24,463 bases of DNA, taken from an uncultured bacterium. Lineage in GTDB: Bacteria > Planctomycetota > Phycisphaerae > Sedimentisphaerales > Anaerobacaceae. Position 1 is the stretch's first letter. Each line of letters begins with the position of its first letter. The DNA lies in contig CAJVYK010000010.1 in assembly GCA_913009865.1 (NCBI GenBank), positions 1 through 24,463 on the forward strand, given 5' to 3'. The notes beneath the pieces were generated by a model that had not been told where the DNA came from, made no database searches, and saw only the letters and a program-made list of their open reading frames with translations. Of this stretch, positions 14,654-21,762 are shown in pieces. The position numbers and the translations under genes are program-made.

Positions 14654-15671
14654 TGCGAAGCAGGCCTCACGGCGGCACAACGAGCCGTTAACCCTTCAAG
14701 TAGGCAGCTCAATCAAAGAGCGGCGGGTTGATAAATACCTTCACGGCCGGTTCAGCAACTTCAGTCGGGTTATGCTCCAGAATATAATCCAGCAGGGCGC
14801 AGTTAAGGTTAACGGCAAAACGGTAAACAAAAGTTTCAAGCTAAGTGCCGGCGACAAAATAGAGTTGACGTTGCCTGAGCCGCCGAGCAAAGAGATTTTA
14901 CCCGAAGATATTCCGCTGAATATCATTTACGAAGACGATGAAATAATCATCCTCAACAAGCAGGCCCGTATGATTGTTCACCCTGCGCGCGGCAACACAC
15001 ACGGCACGCTGGTAAACGCATTGGCCTTTTATTCTGACGAGTTATCGAGTGGGCTGGGCGAATTTCGGCCCGGCATCGTACATCGGCTCGACAAAAACAC
15101 CACCGGCGTTATGGTCGTTGCCAAAACCGACATAGCCCAGTGGAAAATCGCCAAGCAGTTTGAACACCGCCAGGTCAAGAAAAGCTATCTTGCTATAGTT
15201 CACGGCACGCCTGAGTTGACAGCCGACCGCATAAATATGCCGCTCGGAATTCACCCAAAAATGCGGGAAAGATACGCAATTAGGCCCGAAAATGGCAAAG
15301 AAGCTATCACTTTTTACGAAGTTCTCGAAAGTTTTCGCGGTTTTTCTCTGCTAAAACTTACCCCCAGGACCGGCCGCACGCACCAGATACGCGTTCATTT
15401 GTCTTATATCAAGCATCCGATTGTAGCCGACGATATGTATGGCGGAAAACTCGTTTATCCCCACCAATTGAAAGAAGTAAGAAGTGAAGAAGTAAAAAAT
15501 AAGGACGTCAAGTCCGCTGTAGAAGAGCCGATTATAGACCGCTGTGCTCTGCACGCCTGGACTCTGGAATTCAAGCATCCAGCCACATCTGAAATGGTAA
15601 AATTCGAAGCTCCTTTACCCGAAGATATGCAGAGCATGCTCGATATGCTGCGAAAATATCGAAAAATCTGA
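14577..15671 (+). CDS. rluD: RluD-type 23S rRNA pseudouridine synthase
   Basis: RluA-family enzymes isomerise uridines in structured RNA; RluD modifies helix 69 of 23S rRNA. 364 residues against the usual 300-330. An S4 RNA-binding domain spans about 48-105 (RRVDKYLHGRFSNFSRVMLQ, VKVNGKTVNKSFKL). The catalytic domain has HRLDKNTTGVMVVAK with the catalytic Asp (about 165-179), LKLTPRTGRTHQIRVHL and RCALHAWTLEF. Two regions are not family-like: the first 36 residues and about 20 residues after DDMYGGKLVYP (EVRSEEVKNKDVKSA), both encoded by heptamer tracts. Start is GTG at 14577 or GTG at 14598. RluD itself is likely; another RluA-family target is possible. Confidence 0.92.
   Translation: MNSGTYLVNSARQNKKPDTNHEPQITAKQASRRHNEPLTLQVGSSIKERRVDKYLHGRFSNFSRVMLQNIIQQGAVKVNGKTVNKSFKLSAGDKIELTLPEPPSKEILPEDIPLNIIYEDDEIIILNKQARMIVHPARGNTHGTLVNALAFYSDELSSGLGEFRPGIVHRLDKNTTGVMVVAKTDIAQWKIAKQFEHRQVKKSYLAIVHGTPELTADRINMPLGIHPKMRERYAIRPENGKEAITFYEVLESFRGFSLLKLTPRTGRTHQIRVHLSYIKHPIVADDMYGGKLVYPHQLKEVRSEEVKNKDVKSAVEEPIIDRCALHAWTLEFKHPATSEMVKFEAPLPEDMQSMLDMLRKYRKI
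15474..15501. repeat. Heptamer words inside rluD
   Basis: Four words in register, GAAGTAA, GAAGTGA, AGAAGTA, AAAAATA, encoding the extra Glu/Lys/Ser-rich loop of the pseudouridine synthase. Confidence 0.6.
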
Positions 15672-15711
15672 AAAATTCAGGAGGCCCTGTTTATTATATG
15701 CTGCACGCTAT

Positions 15712-15747
15712 TTATTCCTGTGGCAGTTTGGCTACGTCGGCAAATCT
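15712..15747 (-). pseudogene. Remnant copy of the ktrA 3' end
   Basis: On the minus strand 15712-15747 reads LRFADVAKLPQE then TAA. The intact ktrA ends SDADLAKLPQE then TAG at 16376. At the DNA level the two segments share most of about 27 bases (TGTGGCAGTTT and GTCGGC blocks). The methyltransferase gene lies between the two copies, 664 bases apart. Confidence 0.6.
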
Positions 15748-15751
15748 CAAT

Positions 15752-16369
15752 TTACAAATCGCCGAAAATTTTTCCTGCTATCATTCTGTTGACCGCGTGC
15801 TTGTGCAGAATTCCACTTGAGTTGCAGTCAAAAATCTCCTCTTGACAGGATTCCATTTTCCAATCGTGGTAATAGCTAAACACCTCGCCTGATACCCAGC
15901 TCTGAGCCGCTTTTTCAAAGTCGGGTGCTCTTGGAATAAAGGGCTTTTTGACAAAAACAGAATAGGCATTTAATCCATTTTCGTTAGTGAACTCTTTATA
16001 ATTATCAAAAATCTCCTTTCTCAATTCTTCTGGAATATAGTGAAAAACACCGGTGCTGAAGAGAATATCGAATTTTTCCTCCAGCCTGAACTCACTCAAG
16101 TTTGCCTGAAATACTTTTATTGAAACACCGATTTCATCAGCATAGCGTTTGGCTTTCTCCACACCCTGTGGCGACAAATCAAACGCTGTTACTTCATAAC
16201 CGTTTCTGGCAAAGAAAATAGCGATTCTTCCTTCACCACAACCGATATCAAGGAGTTTAAGAGGCCTTTCCGGCGGTATCAACTATAAGATTTGATAGCA
16301 AATAGCCGACGGTTTTCTCCCCCAATAATATTCTTTCTGTTGATATCTTTCGTCATATAAATTTTGCAT
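15752..16369 (-). pseudogene. TehB-like SAM methyltransferase with an in-frame amber codon
   Basis: Starting from ATG at 16369, six bases after ktrA, the frame reads MQNLYDERYQQKEYYWGRK, then PSAICYQIL, then TAG (16283-16285), then LIPPERPLKLLDIGCGEGR and on to the stop at 15752. Sequence before the amber is typical of this family's N-terminus (YWGxxPS followed by a helix). Sequence after it has the SAM motif LLDIGCGEG, VTAFDLSPQGVEKAK and FDILFSTGVFHYIPEE. The amber replaces a position usually Glu or Lys, one base change from GAG or AAG. Restart at the adjacent TTG (16282) would give a 176-residue protein lacking the N-terminal helix. Amber is an ordinary stop in this window, so this is probably a recent nonsense mutation or a sequencing error. 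Confidence 0.8.
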
Positions 16370-16375
16370 ATCCAA

Positions 16376-17074
16376 CTACTCTTGTGGCAGTTTTGCCAGG
16401 TCGGCGTCGGAGCCGGCGACCATTAAAATATCATCCCGATAAATCACTGTATTGGGCATAGGGACGTTTATAATGCCGCCCTTTTCGCTTCTTTCGCTCT
16501 TCTTTGTCTTGCTGTGCTCGCCCCGCTTGATGGCAACCAGATTGACGTTGTACTTCTGCCGTAATTGCAAATCCATAACCGTCTTGCCGTCGAAGCTGGC
16601 CGGCGATTTTATGCGGGCTAAACTATAGCCCGGCGCAAAATCAATTTTCTCGCCTATCTGCGGTGCGATAAGTTTATACGCCCATCTCTGAGCAGATTCG
16701 ATTTCCGGATAGATAACCTCGGTGGCGCCCACTTTGGAGAAGACCTCGCCGGCAATCAAATCCTCCGCTCTGGCGAAAATCTCTTTTACCCCCATTTGGC
16801 GCAGGTTCACCACCGTCAGAATCGCAGACTCAAAGCCCCTGCCCGTTCCCTGGCCTATGCCGATGATAGCGACGTCAATCTTGTCGATGCCCTGCGACTT
16901 CAGCGCCTCTTCATCAGTGCTGTCGAGTCTAACGGCGAGACTTACCTGGTCTCGAATCAGCTCTATCTGGTCTCTGTTCTTGTCAATCGCAATAACCTCG
17001 GCGCCGCTCATCGCCAGGGCGATAGCCAGTTTCCTGCCGAACCTGCCCAATCCTATTACAGCAAATCGCTTCAT
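16376..17074 (-). CDS. K+ uptake regulatory subunit, KtrA/TrkA family
   Basis: KtrA-type proteins form a cytoplasmic nucleotide-gated ring on the potassium channel subunit. 232 residues from MKRFAVIGLGRFG. The RCK_N Rossmann domain has GLGRFG (8-13) and the acidic AIDKN at the end of the second strand; the RCK_C domain runs from about 136 to the end (YSLARIKSPASFDGKTVMDLQL, IIYRDD-like VIYRDDILMVAGSDADL). SKTKKSERSEKGG (about 187-199) is a low-complexity loop. ATG at 17074 has GGGAG 8 bases upstream; upstream in-frame ATGs (17089, 17128) would add atypical residues. It lies 117 bases downstream of the KtrB-type channel gene. Confidence 0.93.
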   Translation of the reverse strand: MKRFAVIGLGRFGRKLAIALAMSGAEVIAIDKNRDQIELIRDQVSLAVRLDSTDEEALKSQGIDKIDVAIIGIGQGTGRGFESAILTVVNLRQMGVKEIFARAEDLIAGEVFSKVGATEVIYPEIESAQRWAYKLIAPQIGEKIDFAPGYSLARIKSPASFDGKTVMDLQLRQKYNVNLVAIKRGEHSKTKKSERSEKGGIINVPMPNTVIYRDDILMVAGSDADLAKLPQE

Positions 17075-17099
17075 AGTATTAGCTCCCATTTCTATTTCT

Positions 17100-17188
17100 T
17101 GCCACAAAGGCACCAAGACACTAAGCAAAACTATATTTGTTTTTTTTAACTTTTAACTTCTTTGCGACTTTGTGCCTTCGTGGCCAAG
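17100..17188. repeat. Imperfect inverted repeat between the two K+ uptake genes
   Basis: GCCACAAAGGCACCAAG at 17101-17117 is complementary, with two mismatches, to CTTTGTGCCTTCGTGGC (about 17168-17184). Inside is a T-run and two TTTAACT words. Related single arms occur at 4334, 6883-6909 and 11511. In the ktrB-ktrA transcript it would form an intergenic stem-loop. Confidence 0.65.
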
Positions 17189-17191
17189 TTT

Positions 17192-18973
17192 TTATCCGAC
17201 AATTATCGCTTCGCCCGGATAATTGTATCGAACCGGTTTCAGGTTAAACGTCAGCGCCGCCAATAGCGTCAACGGCCCAAGCCGGCCGATAAGCATCACC
17301 GCAATGATAATTAATTTACCCGCCGTTGTCAAAGAAGCCGTTATACCGGTCGTCAGCCCCACGGTACCCAGGGCACTGGTCGCCTCGAACATAATTTCCG
17401 ACATAGTAAAACGGCCCGCTTCCGTGATATTCAGTGCCAGCGTGGCAGTGAACAAAACCGCTACGAAAAGCAGCGTAACAGTAATTGCTCTGCCGACGAC
17501 AACTATTCGAATCGAGCGTTTGAAAATCTCAACTTCCTGTCGTTTCCTCAAGGCCGCAAAAACCGTCATTATTATCACAGCCAGTGTTACCGTCTTGATT
17601 CCGCCTGCGGTCGAGCCGGGAGAGCCGCCGACGAACATAAGTAACATCAAAATAAACCTGTTTGACTCCGACAGCGCCGAGATGTCGATAGTATTAAACC
17701 CGGCTGTCCTGGCTGTAATCGACTGAAACAGTGCGCCGAGAATGCCAGGATTTTGAACAGAACCGCCGTTGCCCGCGTAACGTCCGAACAAAAGGATAGC
17801 GAGCGTCCCCAAAATTATAAGACAGAAGCTTACGCCAAGAACAATCTTGGTTTGCAAGCGCATCCTTTTCGGCGTTTCCATCGAAAAACTGTATCGTCTG
17901 TTGAACCGTCTCTTGAAGAACCGCTTTACTCTGTCAACAGCAATATTAGACAAATCGTAAAGTACGCCAAAGCCAAGTCCGCCCAGGATTATCAGCGGAC
18001 AAATCACTGCGTACACCGCCCAGCTTCTATTGTAGCTGACGAAGCTGTCGCTGAACAAACTAAAGCCGGCATTGCAAAAAGCGCTAATCGAATGAAAAAT
18101 GCTATAGAACCACTGCTGCTGAATATTTTCCACTCGGCCGGGCACATCGTCCCACATCCCGAACATACTGACCGCACCAACAGCTTCGATAAGCAGTGTC
18201 CCCATAAAAATAAAAGCTATCATATTGCCTATTCGACCAATCGTGCGGGTACTTAGCAAATCCTGCATCGCCACCGACTCTCGCAAACTAAGCGCCTGGC
18301 CTAACAGAAGGGCGAACACCGCACCGAACACCACTATCCCCAGGCCGCCGAGCTGAATCAACGACAGAATAATCAACTGACCCATCAAACTAAAGTCCCG
18401 GCCGGTATCTTTTACGATAAGGCCGGTAACACAGGTTGCACTGGTAGCGGTAAACAGAGCATCGACAAAGCCGATACTTTCACCTGTAGCCGATTTCGGC
18501 AGGCACAAAAGCCCTGCCCCTGATAATATCAGGACCAGAAAACTTGCAATCAGGACCTGAGTCGGGTTTTTGCCTGACGCCGCTAAATTTACACAGGTCT
18601 TACAAAGCTTGGCAACTACCTGCAGAACAAGATAAATACCCACTGCGAAATGCCGAACTGCCATTGGCTCGGATTTGCCGAACCATCGGCCCGCTCCCAG
18701 AACAACTATTCCAAGCGCAACTAAAAGTGGAATTTCAAACCAGTTCGCCCGCCAGAATTCGGCCTTCGAAGTGGCATTGAACAGCCGGATTATTTTCTCT
18801 GTAATAAAAACGGCAAGCAGTGCAACCTGAACGGCATACAAAACCGACTCGGCTACCAATGGCTTATCAAAACCGAACCGTGCAACAAAAGAGGCCGTCA
18901 CAACCGCCGCAGCCAAAACATTAACGCCGATTAAGACCCTCTCCAGCCGCTTGTTTTTGTAATGTATCTGCAT
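17192..18973 (-). CDS. K+ uptake channel subunit, KtrB/TrkH family
   Basis: 593 residues, longer than usual (about 450-500). Residues 1-135 add about four transmembrane helices before the conserved core, which starts near ASFLVLILSGAGLL. The core has the four selectivity-filter repeats: SATCVTGL, SAFCNAGFS, TARTAGFNT and SALGTVGLT. GGSPGSTAGGIKT and GRLGPLTLLAAL are also conserved. It works with the KtrA-type protein encoded next, probably with Na+ or proton coupling. ATG at 18973. A promoter with a palindrome over its -35 lies just upstream. Family firm; KtrB versus TrkH assignment inferred from the neighbour. Confidence 0.94.
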   Translation of the reverse strand: MQIHYKNKRLERVLIGVNVLAAAVVTASFVARFGFDKPLVAESVLYAVQVALLAVFITEKIIRLFNATSKAEFWRANWFEIPLLVALGIVVLGAGRWFGKSEPMAVRHFAVGIYLVLQVVAKLCKTCVNLAASGKNPTQVLIASFLVLILSGAGLLCLPKSATGESIGFVDALFTATSATCVTGLIVKDTGRDFSLMGQLIILSLIQLGGLGIVVFGAVFALLLGQALSLRESVAMQDLLSTRTIGRIGNMIAFIFMGTLLIEAVGAVSMFGMWDDVPGRVENIQQQWFYSIFHSISAFCNAGFSLFSDSFVSYNRSWAVYAVICPLIILGGLGFGVLYDLSNIAVDRVKRFFKRRFNRRYSFSMETPKRMRLQTKIVLGVSFCLIILGTLAILLFGRYAGNGGSVQNPGILGALFQSITARTAGFNTIDISALSESNRFILMLLMFVGGSPGSTAGGIKTVTLAVIIMTVFAALRKRQEVEIFKRSIRIVVVGRAITVTLLFVAVLFTATLALNITEAGRFTMSEIMFEATSALGTVGLTTGITASLTTAGKLIIIAVMLIGRLGPLTLLAALTFNLKPVRYNYPGEAIIVG

Positions 18974-18991
18974 AACAATAGCACCACCGAC

Positions 18992-19026
18992 AGCGTACAG
19001 TCAACGCTGGCAATTGTCAACAATTG
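18992..19026 (-). promoter_or_regulatory. Predicted ktrB-type promoter with palindromic operator
   Basis: On the minus strand TTGACA (19015-19020) is followed 17 bases later by TACGCT (18992-18997). The -35 sits inside CAATTGT-CA-ACAATTG (19011-19026), a perfect 7-base inverted repeat with a 2-base centre, the usual form of a dimeric repressor site. The -10 is weak (3 of 6). Confidence 0.4.
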
Positions 19027-19031
19027 AAGTT

Positions 19032-19054
19032 GCCCCAGCCACAGGTGCTGGGGC
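19032..19054. repeat. Left REP hairpin
   Basis: Perfect 8-bp stem with 7-base loop CACAGGT. Its last base is the last base of the RAYT stop codon (TAG complement at 19054-19056). Confidence 0.85.
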
Positions 19055-19503
19055 TAATCAGTGTGGTTTTTAATATACAGGGTTCTTTTCTTAATATCAT
19101 TTTCTGTAAAACAAAATCTCTTGTCATAACCCTTCGTCCATATTCGGCCTATCCGGCCATTTCCCCAAAGGATTCTCGTAGTTACGCTTTTATATCTGCT
19201 TACTGTTTCTTCAAGTGATTCTTTATGAGAACGTACAAGTATATGAACATGATTTGAACAAACCACCAGTGCTTCTATGTGTTGGCTGACTCTCTCTACT
19301 TCGGATAACATTGTTTTCTTTACAATTTGCTTTTCTTTTGAATTAAGTTTTACACCGGGTGATTTTTGTCGTTCTCTATTTCTCCGCAGAACCTTTTCAT
19401 TGCCGGACAGGATTTTACCATCTTCTACATACCCTCTTTCATCACCAGGCAGCCAACTACCATAAGTCGTCCACGTCAACATATATCCAACAATTTTTGA
19501 CAT
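19054..19503 (-). CDS. REP-associated tyrosine transposase (RAYT, Y1/IS200-like)
   Basis: RAYTs are HUH-type single-strand nucleases related to IS200/IS605 TnpA and are tied to spreading REP sequences. 149 residues from MSKIVGYMLTWTTYG. Motifs: TWTTYGSWLPGDERGYV near the N-terminus; HUH motif HVH in VCSNHVHILV (about 89-98); the probable nucleophile Tyr in ETVSRYKSVTTRIL (about 112); a short KRTLYIKNHTD end. ATG at 19503 is preferred; a TTG at 19527 would add eight residues. No ribosome-binding site is evident. The gene looks intact and is bracketed by hairpins of its presumed substrate type. Confidence 0.9.
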   Translation of the reverse strand: MSKIVGYMLTWTTYGSWLPGDERGYVEDGKILSGNEKVLRRNRERQKSPGVKLNSKEKQIVKKTMLSEVERVSQHIEALVVCSNHVHILVRSHKESLEETVSRYKSVTTRILWGNGRIGRIWTKGYDKRFCFTENDIKKRTLYIKNHTD

Positions 19504-19553
19504 AACAAAAATGGTATAGAAATGCAATTATTCGACAAACACTAAATTGTTTA

Positions 19554-19576
19554 GCCCCGCCACCTGTGGGCGGGGC
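19554..19576. repeat. Right REP hairpin
   Basis: Perfect 8-bp GC-rich stem with loop ACCTGTG, five bases beyond the recG stop codon. It could also act in termination of recG transcripts. Confidence 0.85.
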
Positions 19577-19581
19577 ATAGA

Positions 19582-21717
19582 TTATGCGACATCGGCCAAC
19601 CCTAACGAATCGCCGAACTTGGCCAACAGTGCCCGGCGAATATTCTTATGTTCCGGCCCGGTCAGCATAGGGTCGCTCGAGACCAGCTCGAATGCGTTTT
19701 TCCTTGCCATAATCAGCAGCTCGTAATCATCGATGATATTTGCGATTTTCAAATCCGGCAGGCCGTGCTGTCGGGTGCTGAACAACTCACCCGGCCCACG
19801 CAATCGCAAATCACACTCAGATATCTCAAAGCCGTCATTGCTCCTGGTCATTACTTCAAGCCGACTCTTTGCCGCTTCGTTTTCAGTCCGGGAAAACAAA
19901 AAGCAATACGATTTAGCTTCTCCCCTTCCGATACGTCCCCTCAACTGATGCAATTGTGCCAGGCCGAACCTGTCCGCATCCTCTATAACCATTATCGTTG
20001 CGTTCGGCACATCCACGCCCACCTCTATCACTACAGTAGAGACCAGCACGTCAATTTTACCGCTCCTGAACTCAGCCATAATCTGCTGTTTTTTAACAGA
20101 GGGCATCCGGCCGTGCAGCAGCTTCACGGTAAATTCCGGAAAAACCTCCGTACTGAGCATTTTCCATTCATCGGTCGCCGCCTTGAGGTCGCCATTTTCC
20201 TCGATGTTTGTAATCCTCGGATAGACAAAATACGCCTGTTTTTTTACCTTCAGTCGCTGGCGGATAAACTCATAAGCCTTCTGCCGATTCTTCGGCTCCA
20301 CCCAGCGCGTTACACAAGCGCCTCTGCCCGGCGGAGAATGCTTGATAATAGAAACATCCAAATCGCCGAAAGCGGTCATCGCCAGCGTCCGGGGGATAGG
20401 CGTAGCCGTCATAACAAGACAATGAGGCGTAGTCTGCTTTCGTAATTGAGCACGCTGGTGAACACCGAACTTATGCTGCTCATCGATTATCACCAGGCCG
20501 AGCCGGCTAAATTCTATATCCTTCTGCAGCAGCGCCACCGTCCCGACAACAATATCAATCGCTGCGCTGCTGATTTGCTTTAAGAGCCGCTCTCTTTTTT
20601 TACCGGTCAATCCGCCCGTTATACAAACCCTTTTTACTTTGCTGTTTCTCAGGTACCTTTCGATACTTATAAAATGCTGACTCGCTAAAATCTCAGTAGG
20701 CGCCATAATCGCAACCTGCCTCTTATTGGCAACCGCCAACAGGGCCGCATAAAGAGCGACCACCGTTTTGCCCGACCCCACGTCACCCTGCAGCAGCCGA
20801 TTCATCGGTTCAGACCTTCCCATATCCGCAACGATTTCAGCTATCACATTGTTCTGGTCCTCGGTAAGCAAAAACGGAAACCGTTTTCTAATCCGCCTGT
20901 CGATTTTCTCATCGTATTCCATCGCCGCCGCCGCTGAAAAATGCTTCCATTTATACCGGCGAAGCGCAAGGCCCAACTGCATCAGAAACAATTCGTCATA
21001 CTTTAATCTGCGCTTTGCCTGGGCCAGCTTTTCCTCATCCGGCGGCGAATGTATCCAGCTAAAAGCATCTTTTCTGCTTATCAATTGTGCTTTTTTGAGG
21101 AATTTTTTATCATAAAACTCGTTCACAAGCCCGCCGAGATTACCAAGCAAGGGAGCGATTATTTTTTTAATCTGCCCGCTGCTGAGCCGGGCGCTGGCAG
21201 GATAAACCCCGCCGCTGAAATAGCGTTCAGCGTTTAGTTTTCTTTTACTATCCGCTGTCCGCTGTCCGCTGTCCGCTATTTCTTCGTCAACTACCAGGAA
21301 TTTCGGATTGGCTATCTGCAGCTGATGCTTATATAAAGCGGCCTTACCCGATACAATTATCACCTGGCCGGGCTGTAATCTATCGCAAAGGTATTTGCCG
21401 TGAAACCATACAATCCTGCACAGACCCGTATCGTCGGAAAGCTGTGCTTCGAATATCGGCTGGCGACGGAAACTCTGGTAGTCTGTTGACTCGACCAATC
21501 CGAGAATGGTAACGGTTCGGCCGGGCTGGATTTGATTTATCTTTATTGGCTCAGGCGCAAACACCCAGTCCCGCGGAAAATACTCCAACAAATCTTCCGC
21601 TGTATGGACTCCCAACTGAGCGAAGACCTTAGCCCGTCCCGGCCCGACCCCTTTTAAGAACTGCACCGGCATCGACAAATCAATTTTTGTTTGTAATTTT
21701 TCGTTTACTTCTGTCAC
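19582..21717 (-). CDS. recG: ATP-dependent DNA helicase RecG
   Basis: RecG remodels stalled replication forks and branched DNA. 711 residues. An N-terminal wedge/OB region has PVQFLKGVGPGRAKVF, YFPRDW and the OB fold (VTILGLV to NPKFLV, about 70-145). Helicase motifs: LLQGDVGSGKTVVAL (Walker A), VIIDEQHKFGVHQR (DEQH box), VMTATPIPRTLA, LLHGRM, VVIEVGVDVPNA and QLRGRIGRG. The RecG-specific C-terminal DLRLRGPGELFSTRQHG is present. After the OB fold, IADSGQRTADSKR is encoded by a heptamer tandem repeat and is not family-derived. Start is GTG at 21717, without a good ribosome-binding site. pcm lies 32 bases upstream. Confidence 0.97.
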   Translation of the reverse strand: MTEVNEKLQTKIDLSMPVQFLKGVGPGRAKVFAQLGVHTAEDLLEYFPRDWVFAPEPIKINQIQPGRTVTILGLVESTDYQSFRRQPIFEAQLSDDTGLCRIVWFHGKYLCDRLQPGQVIIVSGKAALYKHQLQIANPKFLVVDEEIADSGQRTADSKRKLNAERYFSGGVYPASARLSSGQIKKIIAPLLGNLGGLVNEFYDKKFLKKAQLISRKDAFSWIHSPPDEEKLAQAKRRLKYDELFLMQLGLALRRYKWKHFSAAAAMEYDEKIDRRIRKRFPFLLTEDQNNVIAEIVADMGRSEPMNRLLQGDVGSGKTVVALYAALLAVANKRQVAIMAPTEILASQHFISIERYLRNSKVKRVCITGGLTGKKRERLLKQISSAAIDIVVGTVALLQKDIEFSRLGLVIIDEQHKFGVHQRAQLRKQTTPHCLVMTATPIPRTLAMTAFGDLDVSIIKHSPPGRGACVTRWVEPKNRQKAYEFIRQRLKVKKQAYFVYPRITNIEENGDLKAATDEWKMLSTEVFPEFTVKLLHGRMPSVKKQQIMAEFRSGKIDVLVSTVVIEVGVDVPNATIMVIEDADRFGLAQLHQLRGRIGRGEAKSYCFLFSRTENEAAKSRLEVMTRSNDGFEISECDLRLRGPGELFSTRQHGLPDLKIANIIDDYELLIMARKNAFELVSSDPMLTGPEHKNIRRALLAKFGDSLGLADVA
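21245..21278 (-). repeat. Heptanucleotide tandem repeat inside recG
   Basis: Unit TCCGCTG three times plus TCCGCT (27 bases of perfect period 7), preceded in register by a TTACTAT-like word. It encodes the ADSGQRT heptapeptide linker just after the OB fold. Seven is not a multiple of three, so gain or loss of one unit would shift the recG frame. Confidence 0.85.
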
Positions 21718-21727
21718 TTTTCGTCAC

Positions 21728-21762
21728 TTTACATTTTGATATTTGAACTTTACGTTTCGTCA
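21728..21762. repeat. Heptamer-register tract over the pcm stop
   Basis: Five words, TTTACAT, TTTGATA, TTTGAAC, TTTACGT, TTCGTCA. The last four codons of pcm and its stop (21750-21752) lie inside; it fills most of the pcm-recG gap. Confidence 0.75.

Larger units (their letters stand above)
19032..19576. mobile_element. RAYT-REP element (REP hairpins flanking a Y1 transposase)
   Basis: A 545-bp unit between recG and the KtrB-type gene. Left hairpin: GCCCCAGC, loop CACAGGT, GCTGGGGC (19032-19054). Right hairpin: GCCCCGCC, loop ACCTGTG, GGCGGGGC (19554-19576). The loops are exact reverse complements, so the hairpins are one REP type in inverted orientation, and the two inner stem pairs differ by compensatory changes. 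Such hairpins are substrates of RAYT enzymes, and a RAYT gene lies between them. Confidence 0.85.

Noticed and set aside
16283..16285. TAG as pyrrolysine or another recoded amber
   Set aside because: Several neighbouring genes end in TAG, no pyl genes or suppressor tRNA are in the window, and the position normally holds Glu or Lys.
18990..19000. Second possible ktrB promoter (TTGACT-18-TATTGT)
   Set aside because: Its -10 would lie one base before the ATG, putting the transcription start inside the coding region.
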